In this document: in pieces, positions 1 to 5,338 of the stretch
Numbering within the stretch: position 1 is the first letter of the stretch
Layout: every line of letters starts with the position of its first letter
Assembly (NCBI GenBank): GCA_947581845.1
Contig: CANPVY010000057.1
Span: 1-5,684 of the forward strand
Direction of reading: 5' to 3'
From: an uncultured bacterium
GTDB lineage: Bacteria > Gemmatimonadota > Gemmatimonadetes > Palauibacterales > KS3-K002
Length of the DNA stretch: 5,684 bases
Program-made: the position numbers and the translations under genes
The notes under the pieces: generated by a model
What the model was told of the DNA's origin: nothing
Database searches by the model: none
The model's input: the letters and a program-made list of their open reading frames with translations, nothing else

Positions 1-92
1 GCCAGGCCGATGGCCCGTAAGTCGGGGAGCACACGCAGGTACTGCTCACCCGCCTTGGGACTGGTCAGAACGAATATCGCTCGCGTGATCAC
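1..92 (-). CDS. Universal stress protein (UspA family), N-terminal fragment, continues past the left edge
   Basis: Translating the minus strand from the GTG at 92-90 gives 30 codons: a short beta strand (RAIFVLTS) followed by an amphipathic helix (EQYLRVLPDLRAIGL). This is the beta1-alpha1 opening of UspA-fold proteins, whose helix 1 often ends in a similar L-x-x-L-x-x-x-G-L pattern. USPs are small cytoplasmic, usually dimeric proteins induced by starvation, hypoxia or damage, and many bind ATP. The Asp usually found after strand 1 (P-T-D-x-S) is absent here; the loop reads LTSPKAGE, so nucleotide binding may be weak or altered. GTG at 92 is preferred because the fold starts directly after it. 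An in-frame GTG at 119-117 would add nine residues of no recognisable structure. A weak AAAGG lies about 10 nt upstream. The gene follows the kinase operon on the same strand. With only 30 residues visible, the family call rests on resemblance and on the second USP fragment at the other edge. Confidence 0.6.
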   Translation of the reverse strand, partial: MITRAIFVLTSPKAGEQYLRVLPDLRAIGL

Positions 93-137
93 CAGAGGAC
101 TGCCTTTGCGACGACGCACCTGCCAACTTCGGACCCA

Positions 138-160
138 CGTCGGTCTCGCGGAGACCGACG
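138..160. repeat. Perfect 10-bp inverted repeat upstream of the left USP gene
   Basis: The arms CGTCGGTCTC (138-147) and GAGACCGACG (151-160) are exact reverse complements around a 3-nt GCG centre. The repeat lies 46-68 bp upstream of the GTG start. It could be a dimeric regulator operator, a 5' UTR hairpin, or both. Neither strand has a T-run after it, so it is not an intrinsic terminator. Confidence 0.6.
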
Positions 161-171
161 CTCAGGTGTAT

Positions 172-187
172 GGAACGAATCGTGCCG
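172..187 (-). promoter_or_regulatory. Candidate regulatory or sigma-54-like site CGGCACG-N4-GTTCC upstream of the left USP gene
   Basis: The minus strand reads CGGCACGATTCGTTCC. The same pattern, CGGCACG-N4-GTTC, occurs at 4957-4942 upstream of the kinase operon. The first half matches the sigma-54 -24 box (TGGCACG) except at its first base. The -12 half has GTTC where TTGC is expected, so the key G is missing. It lies 80-95 bp upstream of the USP start. It may be a degenerate sigma-54 promoter or a binding site for a shared regulator. Confidence 0.22.
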
Positions 188-204
188 GCGCGGGCGCTAT
201 CGCT

Positions 205-229
205 AAGTTATTTTATTTCAAAAGCTTAT
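205..229 (-). promoter_or_regulatory. AT-rich island with weak sigma-70-like boxes
   Basis: This is a sharply AT-rich patch in otherwise GC-rich DNA. Its minus strand contains TTGAAA (5/6 to the -35 consensus) directly followed by TAAAAT (5/6 to the -10 consensus). The two hexamers are adjacent, not 16-18 bp apart, so they cannot form one canonical promoter. Either could pair with a poorer partner, or the patch could be an UP-like or bent-DNA element for the USP gene. Confidence 0.2.
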
Positions 230-321
230 GAGACTCACCCGGCAGCGTGCCCCGCCCGGGAGAGGGGACATACTGCCCCGACATGTCGAGTCGCATGCAC
301 GGATCTGCCCCAGCCGGAGGC

Positions 322-2097
322 TCAACGCCGGCCGTCGGTGCGGGCGTGGTTGGGCTTGAACGGGAGTCGGAGTTCGAAACAGGCGCCGGGCTGGGCATCC
401 TTGACATGCGACAGCTCGCCGCCCAGCAGCCGGGCGAGTTCGCGTGAGATGGCCAGGCCCAGGCCGGCGCCGCTCTTGGGCGCTTTCGCCGTGCCGGCGC
501 GGTAGGCCTCGAAGACGTGATCGCGCATGGCCGGGTCGACTCCGGGGCCCGTGTCATGCACGGTGATCGAGTAGCCCGAGTCGTCGCGGGCGAGCTGGAG
601 ATCGACGCGTCCACCCGGCCGCGAGAACTTAATGGCGTTCGAGAGCAGGTTAAGCAGGATCTGGCGAACCCTGGTGGGGTCGGTTTGCGCGATCGCGCGG
701 TCGTCCAGTCCGGAGACGTGCAGCTCGATTTCCTGTCTGTCGGCCGTCGGCCGCACGGTGGCCACGACCTCACGTACCAGCGCCCGCAGGTCGGCCTCTT
801 GCATGACGAGCTCGAGCTGGCGAGCCTCGATACGGCTGAGGTCGAGCAGGTCGACGACCAGGCGTTGCAGCTGTTGGGCGCCCTCGAACGCGTAGGTAGC
901 GCCCTCGCGAACGCGGCTCTCCGACTCGCCGGCCAACTTGCGCAGGCGATCGGTCCAGCCGACCACGCCGGCAGCTGCATTCTTGATCTCGTGATTGACG
1001 ACGGCGAGGAACCCGCTGCGCTGCTCGGCCAGGTGGGCGTTCTCGACGGCGACGGCGGCCTGGGCAGCCAGAAGCTCAGCCAGGTCCTCGTCTTCGACGC
1101 TGAACTCGTCGGCGCCGATCTTCTCGGTCAAGTAGAGGTTGCCGAACACCCGATTGCCCGCGCGTATGGGGACGCCAAGCAGCGAGCGCATCGGCGGATG
1201 ACCTTCCGGGAACCCCGCGAAGTCGGGGTGGCTCTGCAGGTCCTTGAGCCGAATTGTCTGCGCGTCGCGGAGCATGATGCCCAGCGTGCCGCGGCCTGTG
1301 GGCCACGGGCCCAATCGCGCGACGATCTCCGGATCCAGCCCGGAGTGCAGGAAGCGCTTCAACGACTTGCCGCTGCTGTCGAGGACGCCGAGCGCCGCAT
1401 AGCGGGCCTTGATGACGTCGCGTGCCGAATCGACGAGCGTCTGCAGGACCTCATCCAGGGACAGGGTACTGTTGAGCGCGTTGCCCACGCGGATGAGAGC
1501 CTGGAGGCGTTGCAGGTTATCGTCCTGGGCGGCGCGCAGCTCGGTGAGCTCCTGCAAGCGCTTGGCGTCGGCTTCGAAGATGTGCGCGTTGTGGAGAGCG
1601 ATCGCCGCCTGGGCGGCGAGTGCTTCGAGGATCTCCCCGTCGCCCTCGTCGAAGTCGCGCTCCTCTCTCGGATTGAAGGCGAAGATGGTCCCCAGTGGGG
1701 CATCGCCGTAGTAGAGAGGCGAGATGACGACCTTGCGCGTTCCCAACTTGCCGGCGACGGCGAGGTCGGTGCGCGGGTCTCCAAAGACGTCATTGACGAT
1801 GAGGGTGCGCCGCGTCGTGATCGCGTGGCCGTTGAGGCTTCCCTCCAGCGTGAGAATCTCGCCGAGCCCGACCCGCGCGTCCGGGCTCGTGGCGACGACC
1901 TTCAGGTGCGGAACGGCAACTTGCGGCGAGGCCTCACGGCACTCCGTTACCACAGCCGACTCGGCGTCCAGCAGCCGGGCGGCGTGATCGCAGATCTGAG
2001 CTAGGATTTCCTCGTGAGCCAGCGAGGCGCTGACGGCTCGGCCGACATCGACCAGAGCGCGGAGCCTCGCTTCGCGCGAGCGATCAGAGTTCTTCAT
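322..2097 (-). CDS. Soluble GAF-GAF hybrid-sensor histidine kinase with a DevS/DosT-like second GAF domain
   Basis: A 591-residue cytoplasmic sensor kinase with no membrane segment or signal peptide. GAF1 spans about 11-175. GAF2 spans about 196-357 and resembles the haem GAF-A domain of mycobacterial DevS/DosT: it has GFPEGHPPM (295-303), LLGVPIR and FGNLYLTEK (318-326). HisKA has the phospho-acceptor His369 in VVNHEIKNA; the usual Pro of the H-box is Ala. HATPase_c is intact: N-box NLLSNAIKFS (from 483), G1 DTGPG (515-519) and G2 GAGLGL (543-548). The ATG overlaps the TGA of the response regulator by 4 bp (ATGA), which suggests translational coupling; only a weak GGA precedes it. As the last gene of the operon, it is the probable phosphodonor for the NtrC-type regulator upstream, because the other kinase lacks its histidine. 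There is no receiver domain. Haem binding is inferred from conserved residues, not shown. Confidence 0.93.
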   Translation of the reverse strand: MKNSDRSREARLRALVDVGRAVSASLAHEEILAQICDHAARLLDAESAVVTECREASPQVAVPHLKVVATSPDARVGLGEILTLEGSLNGHAITTRRTLIVNDVFGDPRTDLAVAGKLGTRKVVISPLYYGDAPLGTIFAFNPREERDFDEGDGEILEALAAQAAIALHNAHIFEADAKRLQELTELRAAQDDNLQRLQALIRVGNALNSTLSLDEVLQTLVDSARDVIKARYAALGVLDSSGKSLKRFLHSGLDPEIVARLGPWPTGRGTLGIMLRDAQTIRLKDLQSHPDFAGFPEGHPPMRSLLGVPIRAGNRVFGNLYLTEKIGADEFSVEDEDLAELLAAQAAVAVENAHLAEQRSGFLAVVNHEIKNAAAGVVGWTDRLRKLAGESESRVREGATYAFEGAQQLQRLVVDLLDLSRIEARQLELVMQEADLRALVREVVATVRPTADRQEIELHVSGLDDRAIAQTDPTRVRQILLNLLSNAIKFSRPGGRVDLQLARDDSGYSITVHDTGPGVDPAMRDHVFEAYRAGTAKAPKSGAGLGLAISRELARLLGGELSHVKDAQPGACFELRLPFKPNHARTDGRR

Positions 2098-3500
2098 TCC
2101 GGGCTGTGGGCACCCTCAGTCTCATATCTCTTGAGCTTGCGGTAGAGCGTGCGCCGGTCGATGCCGAGGATCTCGGCCGCCTCCGTCTTCTTCCAGCGTA
2201 CGCTCTCCAGTACCCGGAAAATATACTCGCGCTCCAGATCTTCAAAAGTCCAGCGCTTCCGTTGCGCCTCGTCAAGGATGGTGGCGCCCTCGTCCGTCTC
2301 CTCGGCATCGCTGGGCAGCTCGAACCCGAGGGTGGCGCTGCCGCCGCTGGCGTGGAGCACGACGCCGCGTTCGATGAAGTTCTCGAGCTCGCGGACGTTG
2401 CCGGGCCAATGGTAAGTCATCATACGATCGAGTGTACGCGCCGGCAGCTTGGGGGGCTCGATCTCGTAGAGCTCGGAGTACTTCTGCAGGAAGAAGTTGG
2501 AGAGCAGCGGGATGTCGTCCTTACGGTCGCGTAGCGGGGGCACCTCGATAGGGAAGACATTCAGCCGGTAGTAGAGGTCCTCCCGGTATTGCCCGGAAGC
2601 GACCCGCTTCTTGAGGTCCTGGTTGGTGGCCGCGATGAGGCGGATGTTGATGGGAACGGGCTGACGGCCGCCCACCCGCATGATCAGGTTCTCCTGGAGC
2701 ACCCGCAGCAGCTTGGGCTGCAGGGCCATCGACATGGTGCTGATCTCGTCCAGGAAGACGGTGCCACCGGAGGCCTCCTCGAACAGGCCTTTCTTGTTCT
2801 GGATCGCACCTGTGAAGGCACCTTTCATGTGGCCGAAGAGTTCGGACTCGAGCAGGTTGTCGGGAATCGCCGCGCAGTTGATCGGCATGAACGGCTTGCT
2901 GGCTCGATTGCTCGCCGCGTGGATCGCCCGGGCCACGAGTTCCTTGCCGGTGCCGGTTTCGCCTGTGACCAGCACGGTGGCCCGGCTGGGTGCCACGCGC
3001 GCGATCAGATCCACGACGCGCTGAAGCGCTGGGCTCTTGCCTACGATCTGGATCTCGCTGCCTACGCCGCGGGCCCGCTGCTTGAGGCGTGCCAGCTCGC
3101 GCCGCAGGTCCTGCTCCTCCAAGGCCCGGCGGATCGTCAGCACGAGCTCGTCGGTGCTGAAGGGCTTGTTGATATAGTCGAAGGCACCCTGCTTCATCGC
3201 CTCCACGGCGGTGTCCACGGTGCCGAACGCGGTCATGATCACGACCTGCGCGTCGGGCTGGCGAGCCGGCACCAGGCGCAGCACCTCCATGCCGTCCATA
3301 CCGGGCAGGTTGATGTCGAGCAGGATGATGTCGAAGACGTCGTGCTCCATGGTGGCCAGCCCCTCCTCACCGCTTGCCGTGGCTGCCACCTCATAGCCGT
3401 GATCACCGAGCACCTCGATGAGCAGTCGGCGCAGCACTTCGTCGTCTTCGACGACCAGGATCTTTGCCGTAATCTCGAGCACCTCTACCTCGTCATGCAT
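2094..3500 (-). CDS. NtrC-family sigma-54-dependent response regulator (REC-AAA+-Fis HTH)
   Basis: A 468-residue activator. REC spans about 12-128, with acidic pocket E18/D19/D20, phospho-acceptor D62 in LLDINLPG, T90 and K112 in NKPF. The AAA+ domain (about 148-385) has Walker A GETGTGKE (180-187), the sigma-54-contacting GAFTGA loop (227-232), Walker B GGTVFLDEI (245-253), the REDLYYRLNVFPI region, and sensor II WPGNVREL (365-372). A Fis-type helix-turn-helix ends the protein (about 420-460: TEAAEILGIDRRTLYRKL). All parts needed for ATP-driven remodelling of RpoN polymerase are present. The start at 3500 is chosen because REC begins there; the open frame continues to 3782, but that part is a shadow of the upstream kinase. 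It overlaps the PAS kinase gene by 8 bp (ATGCATGA) and the GAF kinase gene by 4 bp. Domain order matches NtrC, AtoC and ZraR, but I cannot assign orthology. Confidence 0.96.
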   Translation of the reverse strand: MHDEVEVLEITAKILVVEDDEVLRRLLIEVLGDHGYEVAATASGEEGLATMEHDVFDIILLDINLPGMDGMEVLRLVPARQPDAQVVIMTAFGTVDTAVEAMKQGAFDYINKPFSTDELVLTIRRALEEQDLRRELARLKQRARGVGSEIQIVGKSPALQRVVDLIARVAPSRATVLVTGETGTGKELVARAIHAASNRASKPFMPINCAAIPDNLLESELFGHMKGAFTGAIQNKKGLFEEASGGTVFLDEISTMSMALQPKLLRVLQENLIMRVGGRQPVPINIRLIAATNQDLKKRVASGQYREDLYYRLNVFPIEVPPLRDRKDDIPLLSNFFLQKYSELYEIEPPKLPARTLDRMMTYHWPGNVRELENFIERGVVLHASGGSATLGFELPSDAEETDEGATILDEAQRKRWTFEDLEREYIFRVLESVRWKKTEAAEILGIDRRTLYRKLKRYETEGAHSPE

Positions 3501-4899
3501 CGGATTCCACTGGTAAGAGGATGGTGAACGTGGCGCCGGTACCCGGGGTCGAGCGCGCCTCGATCGTCCCGCCATGCGCATGCACGATCTGCTTCGCCAG
3601 TGCGAGACCCAGCCCGGAGCCGCCCGAGCGCGAGAAGAATGGCGCGAATATGTAGGGCAGGTCTGCGGGATCGATGCCGGGGCCGTTGTCGCTGAATTCG
3701 ATCTTGATGACCTCCCGCATGGGGCGCCCCACCACCGGCAGCCCCCGGTCCAGCTTCGCTTCCACGCTGACCACCCCGCCACCGGCAGACTCCAGCGCGC
3801 GTTGCGCGTTCATCAGCAGGTTGAGAAAGACCTGCTGTAGCTGCCCGGCATCGGCAGTGATCTCAGGCAGAAATGCCTGACAGTCCACGACGACGTCCAC
3901 ACTGGCTCGCTTCAGCGAGGGCTCCAGCAACTCCAGCACCCGCTCGACAACATCACATAAGCGCACGCGTGCGAGGCGCAGTTCACCCGGCTTCGCCAGC
4001 TCCACCAATCCGTGGGTCAGCCGTGCGATCCGGTTCAACTGTTGGGCGGCCGTCTCCAGTTGCTTCCCCGCGTCACCGTCTCCCAGCTCGGACTTGCGCA
4101 GGCTCTCCACAACGATCCCGATGGCGGTCAGGGGTGTGCCGATCTCCTGCGCGACGCTCGCCGCTAGCTGGCCCAGCGTGACGAGCTTCTCCGACTCTAT
4201 GGCCTGCCGCTCGATCTGGCGGCGCTGCGAGAGATCGCGCACGATGGTCGAGCTGGCCAGGCTGCTGGACGCACCGTCCCGCGCCACTGTACTCGTCAGG
4301 CTCACCTCGACCTCGCGCCCGTCCTTCCTGAGCCGGCGCGTCTGGTAGTCCCGCACCGCGCCCAGCTCGCGCAGGGCCTTGCGTAGCCGTTCCGGCTCCC
4401 GCGCCTCGATCAAGTCCAGCGGGATCAGCCGCGTCACCGGCTGGCCGACAATCTCGTCGGACGCGTAGCCGAACATCTCCTCGGCCCCACGATTCCAGGC
4501 GACGATCTGCTCCTGGTCATCCACGGCCCAGATCGCGTCCGCCGAGTCGGCCAGCAGCTCGGGCCAGCGCGCCTGCGGACCCGACGACGGCATGCAGTAC
4601 ACTCCGGTCATGCCGGCCGAACCCGGCGTCACACGCACGTCCCAATAGGTCTTGCCGATCCGCACGGCCGGCAGAGAAGCCGGGGTCACCCTGCGCGGCG
4701 GCGGGCTCAAGAGCGCTAGGAGGCCCTCGTCCAGCTCGGAGCCCAGTACTAGCGAGACTGGGCGGCCCGCCACCTGCGAGGCGGGCAGCCCGAAGGCCGA
4801 CTCGCAGGCCCGGTTCAGGTAGACAACACAACCCCGCCGATCGACGAAGAAGATCGGATCAGGCAGGCCGTCCAGGATCATCAGCTCCAACGTCTCCAC
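3493..4899 (-). CDS. Soluble PAS-PAS NtrB-like histidine kinase with Gln replacing the phospho-acceptor His (probable pseudokinase or phosphatase)
   Basis: A 468-residue cytoplasmic protein with no membrane segment. PAS1 spans about 8-100 (LPDPIFFVDRRGCVVYLNRA). PAS2 with a PAC tail spans about 112-228 (DAIWAVDDQEQIVAWNRGAE). The HisKA region (about 236-302) reads LGQLAASVAQEIGTPLTAI; relatives have His where this protein has Gln251 (codon CAG, 4149-4147). The rest of the H-box, including E252 and T255 of the E-x-x-T phosphatase signature, is kept. HATPase_c is intact: N-box NLLMNAQRAL (from 360), G1 DNGPG (404-408), F-box FAPFF and G2 GSGLGL (427-432). It is the first gene of the operon. The start is uncertain by six residues: GTG at 4899 has AAGGGAG only 1 nt upstream, TTG at 4890 has that box at 10-nt spacing, and ATG is at 4881. 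It probably cannot autophosphorylate. It may dephosphorylate the regulator or pair with the GAF kinase. Confidence 0.93.
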   Translation of the reverse strand: METLELMILDGLPDPIFFVDRRGCVVYLNRACESAFGLPASQVAGRPVSLVLGSELDEGLLALLSPPPRRVTPASLPAVRIGKTYWDVRVTPGSAGMTGVYCMPSSGPQARWPELLADSADAIWAVDDQEQIVAWNRGAEEMFGYASDEIVGQPVTRLIPLDLIEAREPERLRKALRELGAVRDYQTRRLRKDGREVEVSLTSTVARDGASSSLASSTIVRDLSQRRQIERQAIESEKLVTLGQLAASVAQEIGTPLTAIGIVVESLRKSELGDGDAGKQLETAAQQLNRIARLTHGLVELAKPGELRLARVRLCDVVERVLELLEPSLKRASVDVVVDCQAFLPEITADAGQLQQVFLNLLMNAQRALESAGGGVVSVEAKLDRGLPVVGRPMREVIKIEFSDNGPGIDPADLPYIFAPFFSRSGGSGLGLALAKQIVHAHGGTIEARSTPGTGATFTILLPVESDA

Positions 4900-4900
4900 G

Positions 4901-4907
4901 CTCCCTT
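4901..4907 (-). promoter_or_regulatory. Shine-Dalgarno AAGGGAG of the PAS kinase gene
   Basis: This is a strong purine-rich box on the minus strand. It is 1 nt from the GTG at 4899, too close for good use, and 10 nt from the TTG at 4890. It therefore argues for the TTG as at least one real start, giving a protein three residues shorter. Confidence 0.45.
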
Positions 4908-4941
4908 AGCGCTGCGGTCGGGGCACCCCGTTTGGGAGCTT

Positions 4942-4957
4942 TGAACATTCCGTGCCG
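4942..4957 (-). promoter_or_regulatory. Candidate operon promoter or regulator site CGGCACG-N4-GTTCA
   Basis: The minus strand reads CGGCACGGAATGTTCA. The GGCACG half matches the sigma-54 -24 box. The -12 half (GTTCA against TTGCA) lacks the G of the near-invariant GC. If it were a promoter, the start site would lie about 12 bp beyond, roughly 30 nt before the PAS kinase start, which is a sensible place. The same CGGCACG-N4-GTTC pattern lies upstream of the left USP gene. It could equally be an operator. Confidence 0.27.
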
Positions 4958-5040
4958 TGCACGCCAGGCGTCGGCAGCGGGCGAGCTGACGGCTTTAACA
5001 CATTGGCCTGCAAGGGGTTACAAGAACGGCCCCCTCAGGT

Positions 5041-5055
5041 CAGGCCGTTGGCCTG
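5041..5055. repeat. Perfect dyad CAGGCC-GTT-GGCCTG upstream of the kinase operon
   Basis: Six-base arms (5041-5046 and 5050-5055) are perfectly symmetric around GTT. The right arm with its flanks, TTGGCCTGC, recurs as a direct repeat at 5003-5011, 45 bp away. The dyad sits about 85-115 bp upstream of the candidate operon promoter, a typical distance for an NtrC-type enhancer site. A role as binding site is inferred from symmetry and position only. Confidence 0.4.
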
Positions 5056-5174
5056 CGAATTCCAGAACAGCTCGGCTCTGCCGACATGGGGCAAAGTGCC
5101 ACAATCATAAGTTCCAAGTTCCCGCCCCCTGCGCAAGGGCAACGGGGACGCGGATGGATGGCGGATTTGGCGCG

Positions 5175-5218
5175 GCTGGGACAGTGGGTCCAAGACCTCT
5201 CGTGTCCGCTGTCCCGGT
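5175..5218 (+). repeat. 15-bp hairpin, more complete as plus-strand RNA
   Basis: The core arms GGGACAG (5178-5184) and CTGTCCC (5209-5215) are perfect reverse complements. As plus-strand RNA the stem extends without interruption to 15 pairs (5175-5189 with 5204-5218), five of them G-U wobbles, around a 14-nt loop. In minus-strand RNA those five become A-C mismatches. A competing inner hairpin, GGTC-CAA-GACC (5187-5197), can form on either strand. It could be part of an RNA or a regulator site about 100-140 bp upstream of the candidate sigma-54 promoter at 5313. Confidence 0.4.
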
Positions 5219-5288
5219 GTGAGGCACGATGTCACGCAAGGCAGCGCCCGAGCGTAGCGGGGCCTATGCGTAACCTTTGCACTGACAA

Positions 5289-5338
5289 GCAATTGAGCGG
5301 TCGACCCTTCTGTGGTACAGCTTGTGCATGCAATTGAG
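5289..5338 (+). repeat. Direct repeat GCAATTGAG, two copies
   Basis: GCAATTGAG occurs at 5289-5297 and again at 5330-5338, 41 bp apart, about four helical turns. The TTGAGC core recurs at 5394-5399 and inverted at 5358-5363 (GCTCAA). The last two pair with each other to form the outer stem of a hairpin just before the long terminator-like hairpin. The two upstream copies flank the candidate sigma-54 promoter. Confidence 0.4.
5313..5328 (+). promoter_or_regulatory. Candidate sigma-54 promoter on the plus strand
   Basis: The sequence TGGTACAGCTTGTGCA matches the sigma-54 consensus TGGCAC-N5-TTGCW at 9 of 11 defined positions, and has the obligatory GG and GC with exactly 10 bp between them. 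Its expected start site is near 5339. No protein gene lies downstream on the plus strand, but a hairpin with a T-run does (5397-5480). It is the best sigma-54 match I found in either intergenic region, next to an operon encoding a sigma-54 activator. Confidence 0.4.

Larger units (their letters stand above)
93..321. other. Intergenic region between the GAF kinase gene and the left USP gene
   Basis: This 229-bp stretch has no convincing protein gene. It holds a perfect 10-bp hairpin (138-160), a motif shared with the region upstream of the kinase operon (172-187), an AT-rich island (205-229), a 9-bp palindrome TGAGACTCA (229-237) and a 10-bp palindrome CGACATGTCG (279-288). No clear intrinsic terminator follows the operon: the GC-rich inverted repeats at about 236-265 (minus-strand CCCGG...CCGGG) lack an adjacent T-run. 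Some read-through into the USP gene is therefore possible. Confidence 0.6.

Noticed and set aside
122..137. Minus-strand TGGGTC-N5-TTGG as a sigma-54 promoter for the left USP gene
   Set aside because: The location is good, but the obligatory GC of the -12 box is GG, and the -24 box is only partly matched.
181..502. 13-bp exact repeat CGTGCCGGCGCGG at 181-193 and 490-502
   Set aside because: One copy lies inside the GAF kinase coding sequence, and a repeat of this length is expected by chance in GC-rich DNA of this size.
517..2004. Long plus-strand open frame of 495 codons
   Set aside because: It is antisense to the GAF kinase and arises from GC-rich codon structure. It has no recognisable domain, and the minus-strand protein is unmistakable.
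2589..3527. Plus-strand open frame of 312 codons
   Set aside because: It is antisense to the response regulator, has no domain-like pattern, and mirrors the strongly conserved AAA+ coding sequence.
3501..3782. Upstream extension of the response regulator to an ATG at 3782
   Set aside because: The extra 94 residues lie in a shadow frame of the PAS kinase and have Ser/Arg/Pro-rich noise. The REC domain starts right after 3500.
4919..4936. Plus-strand GGGCAC...TTTGG as a sigma-54 promoter
   Set aside because: The -12 GC is GG, and the strand leads straight into sequence antisense to intergenic DNA with no other support.
5222..5237. Plus-strand GGCACG...GC as a sigma-54 promoter
   Set aside because: Spacing between GG and GC is 11 bp, and no TTGC is present.
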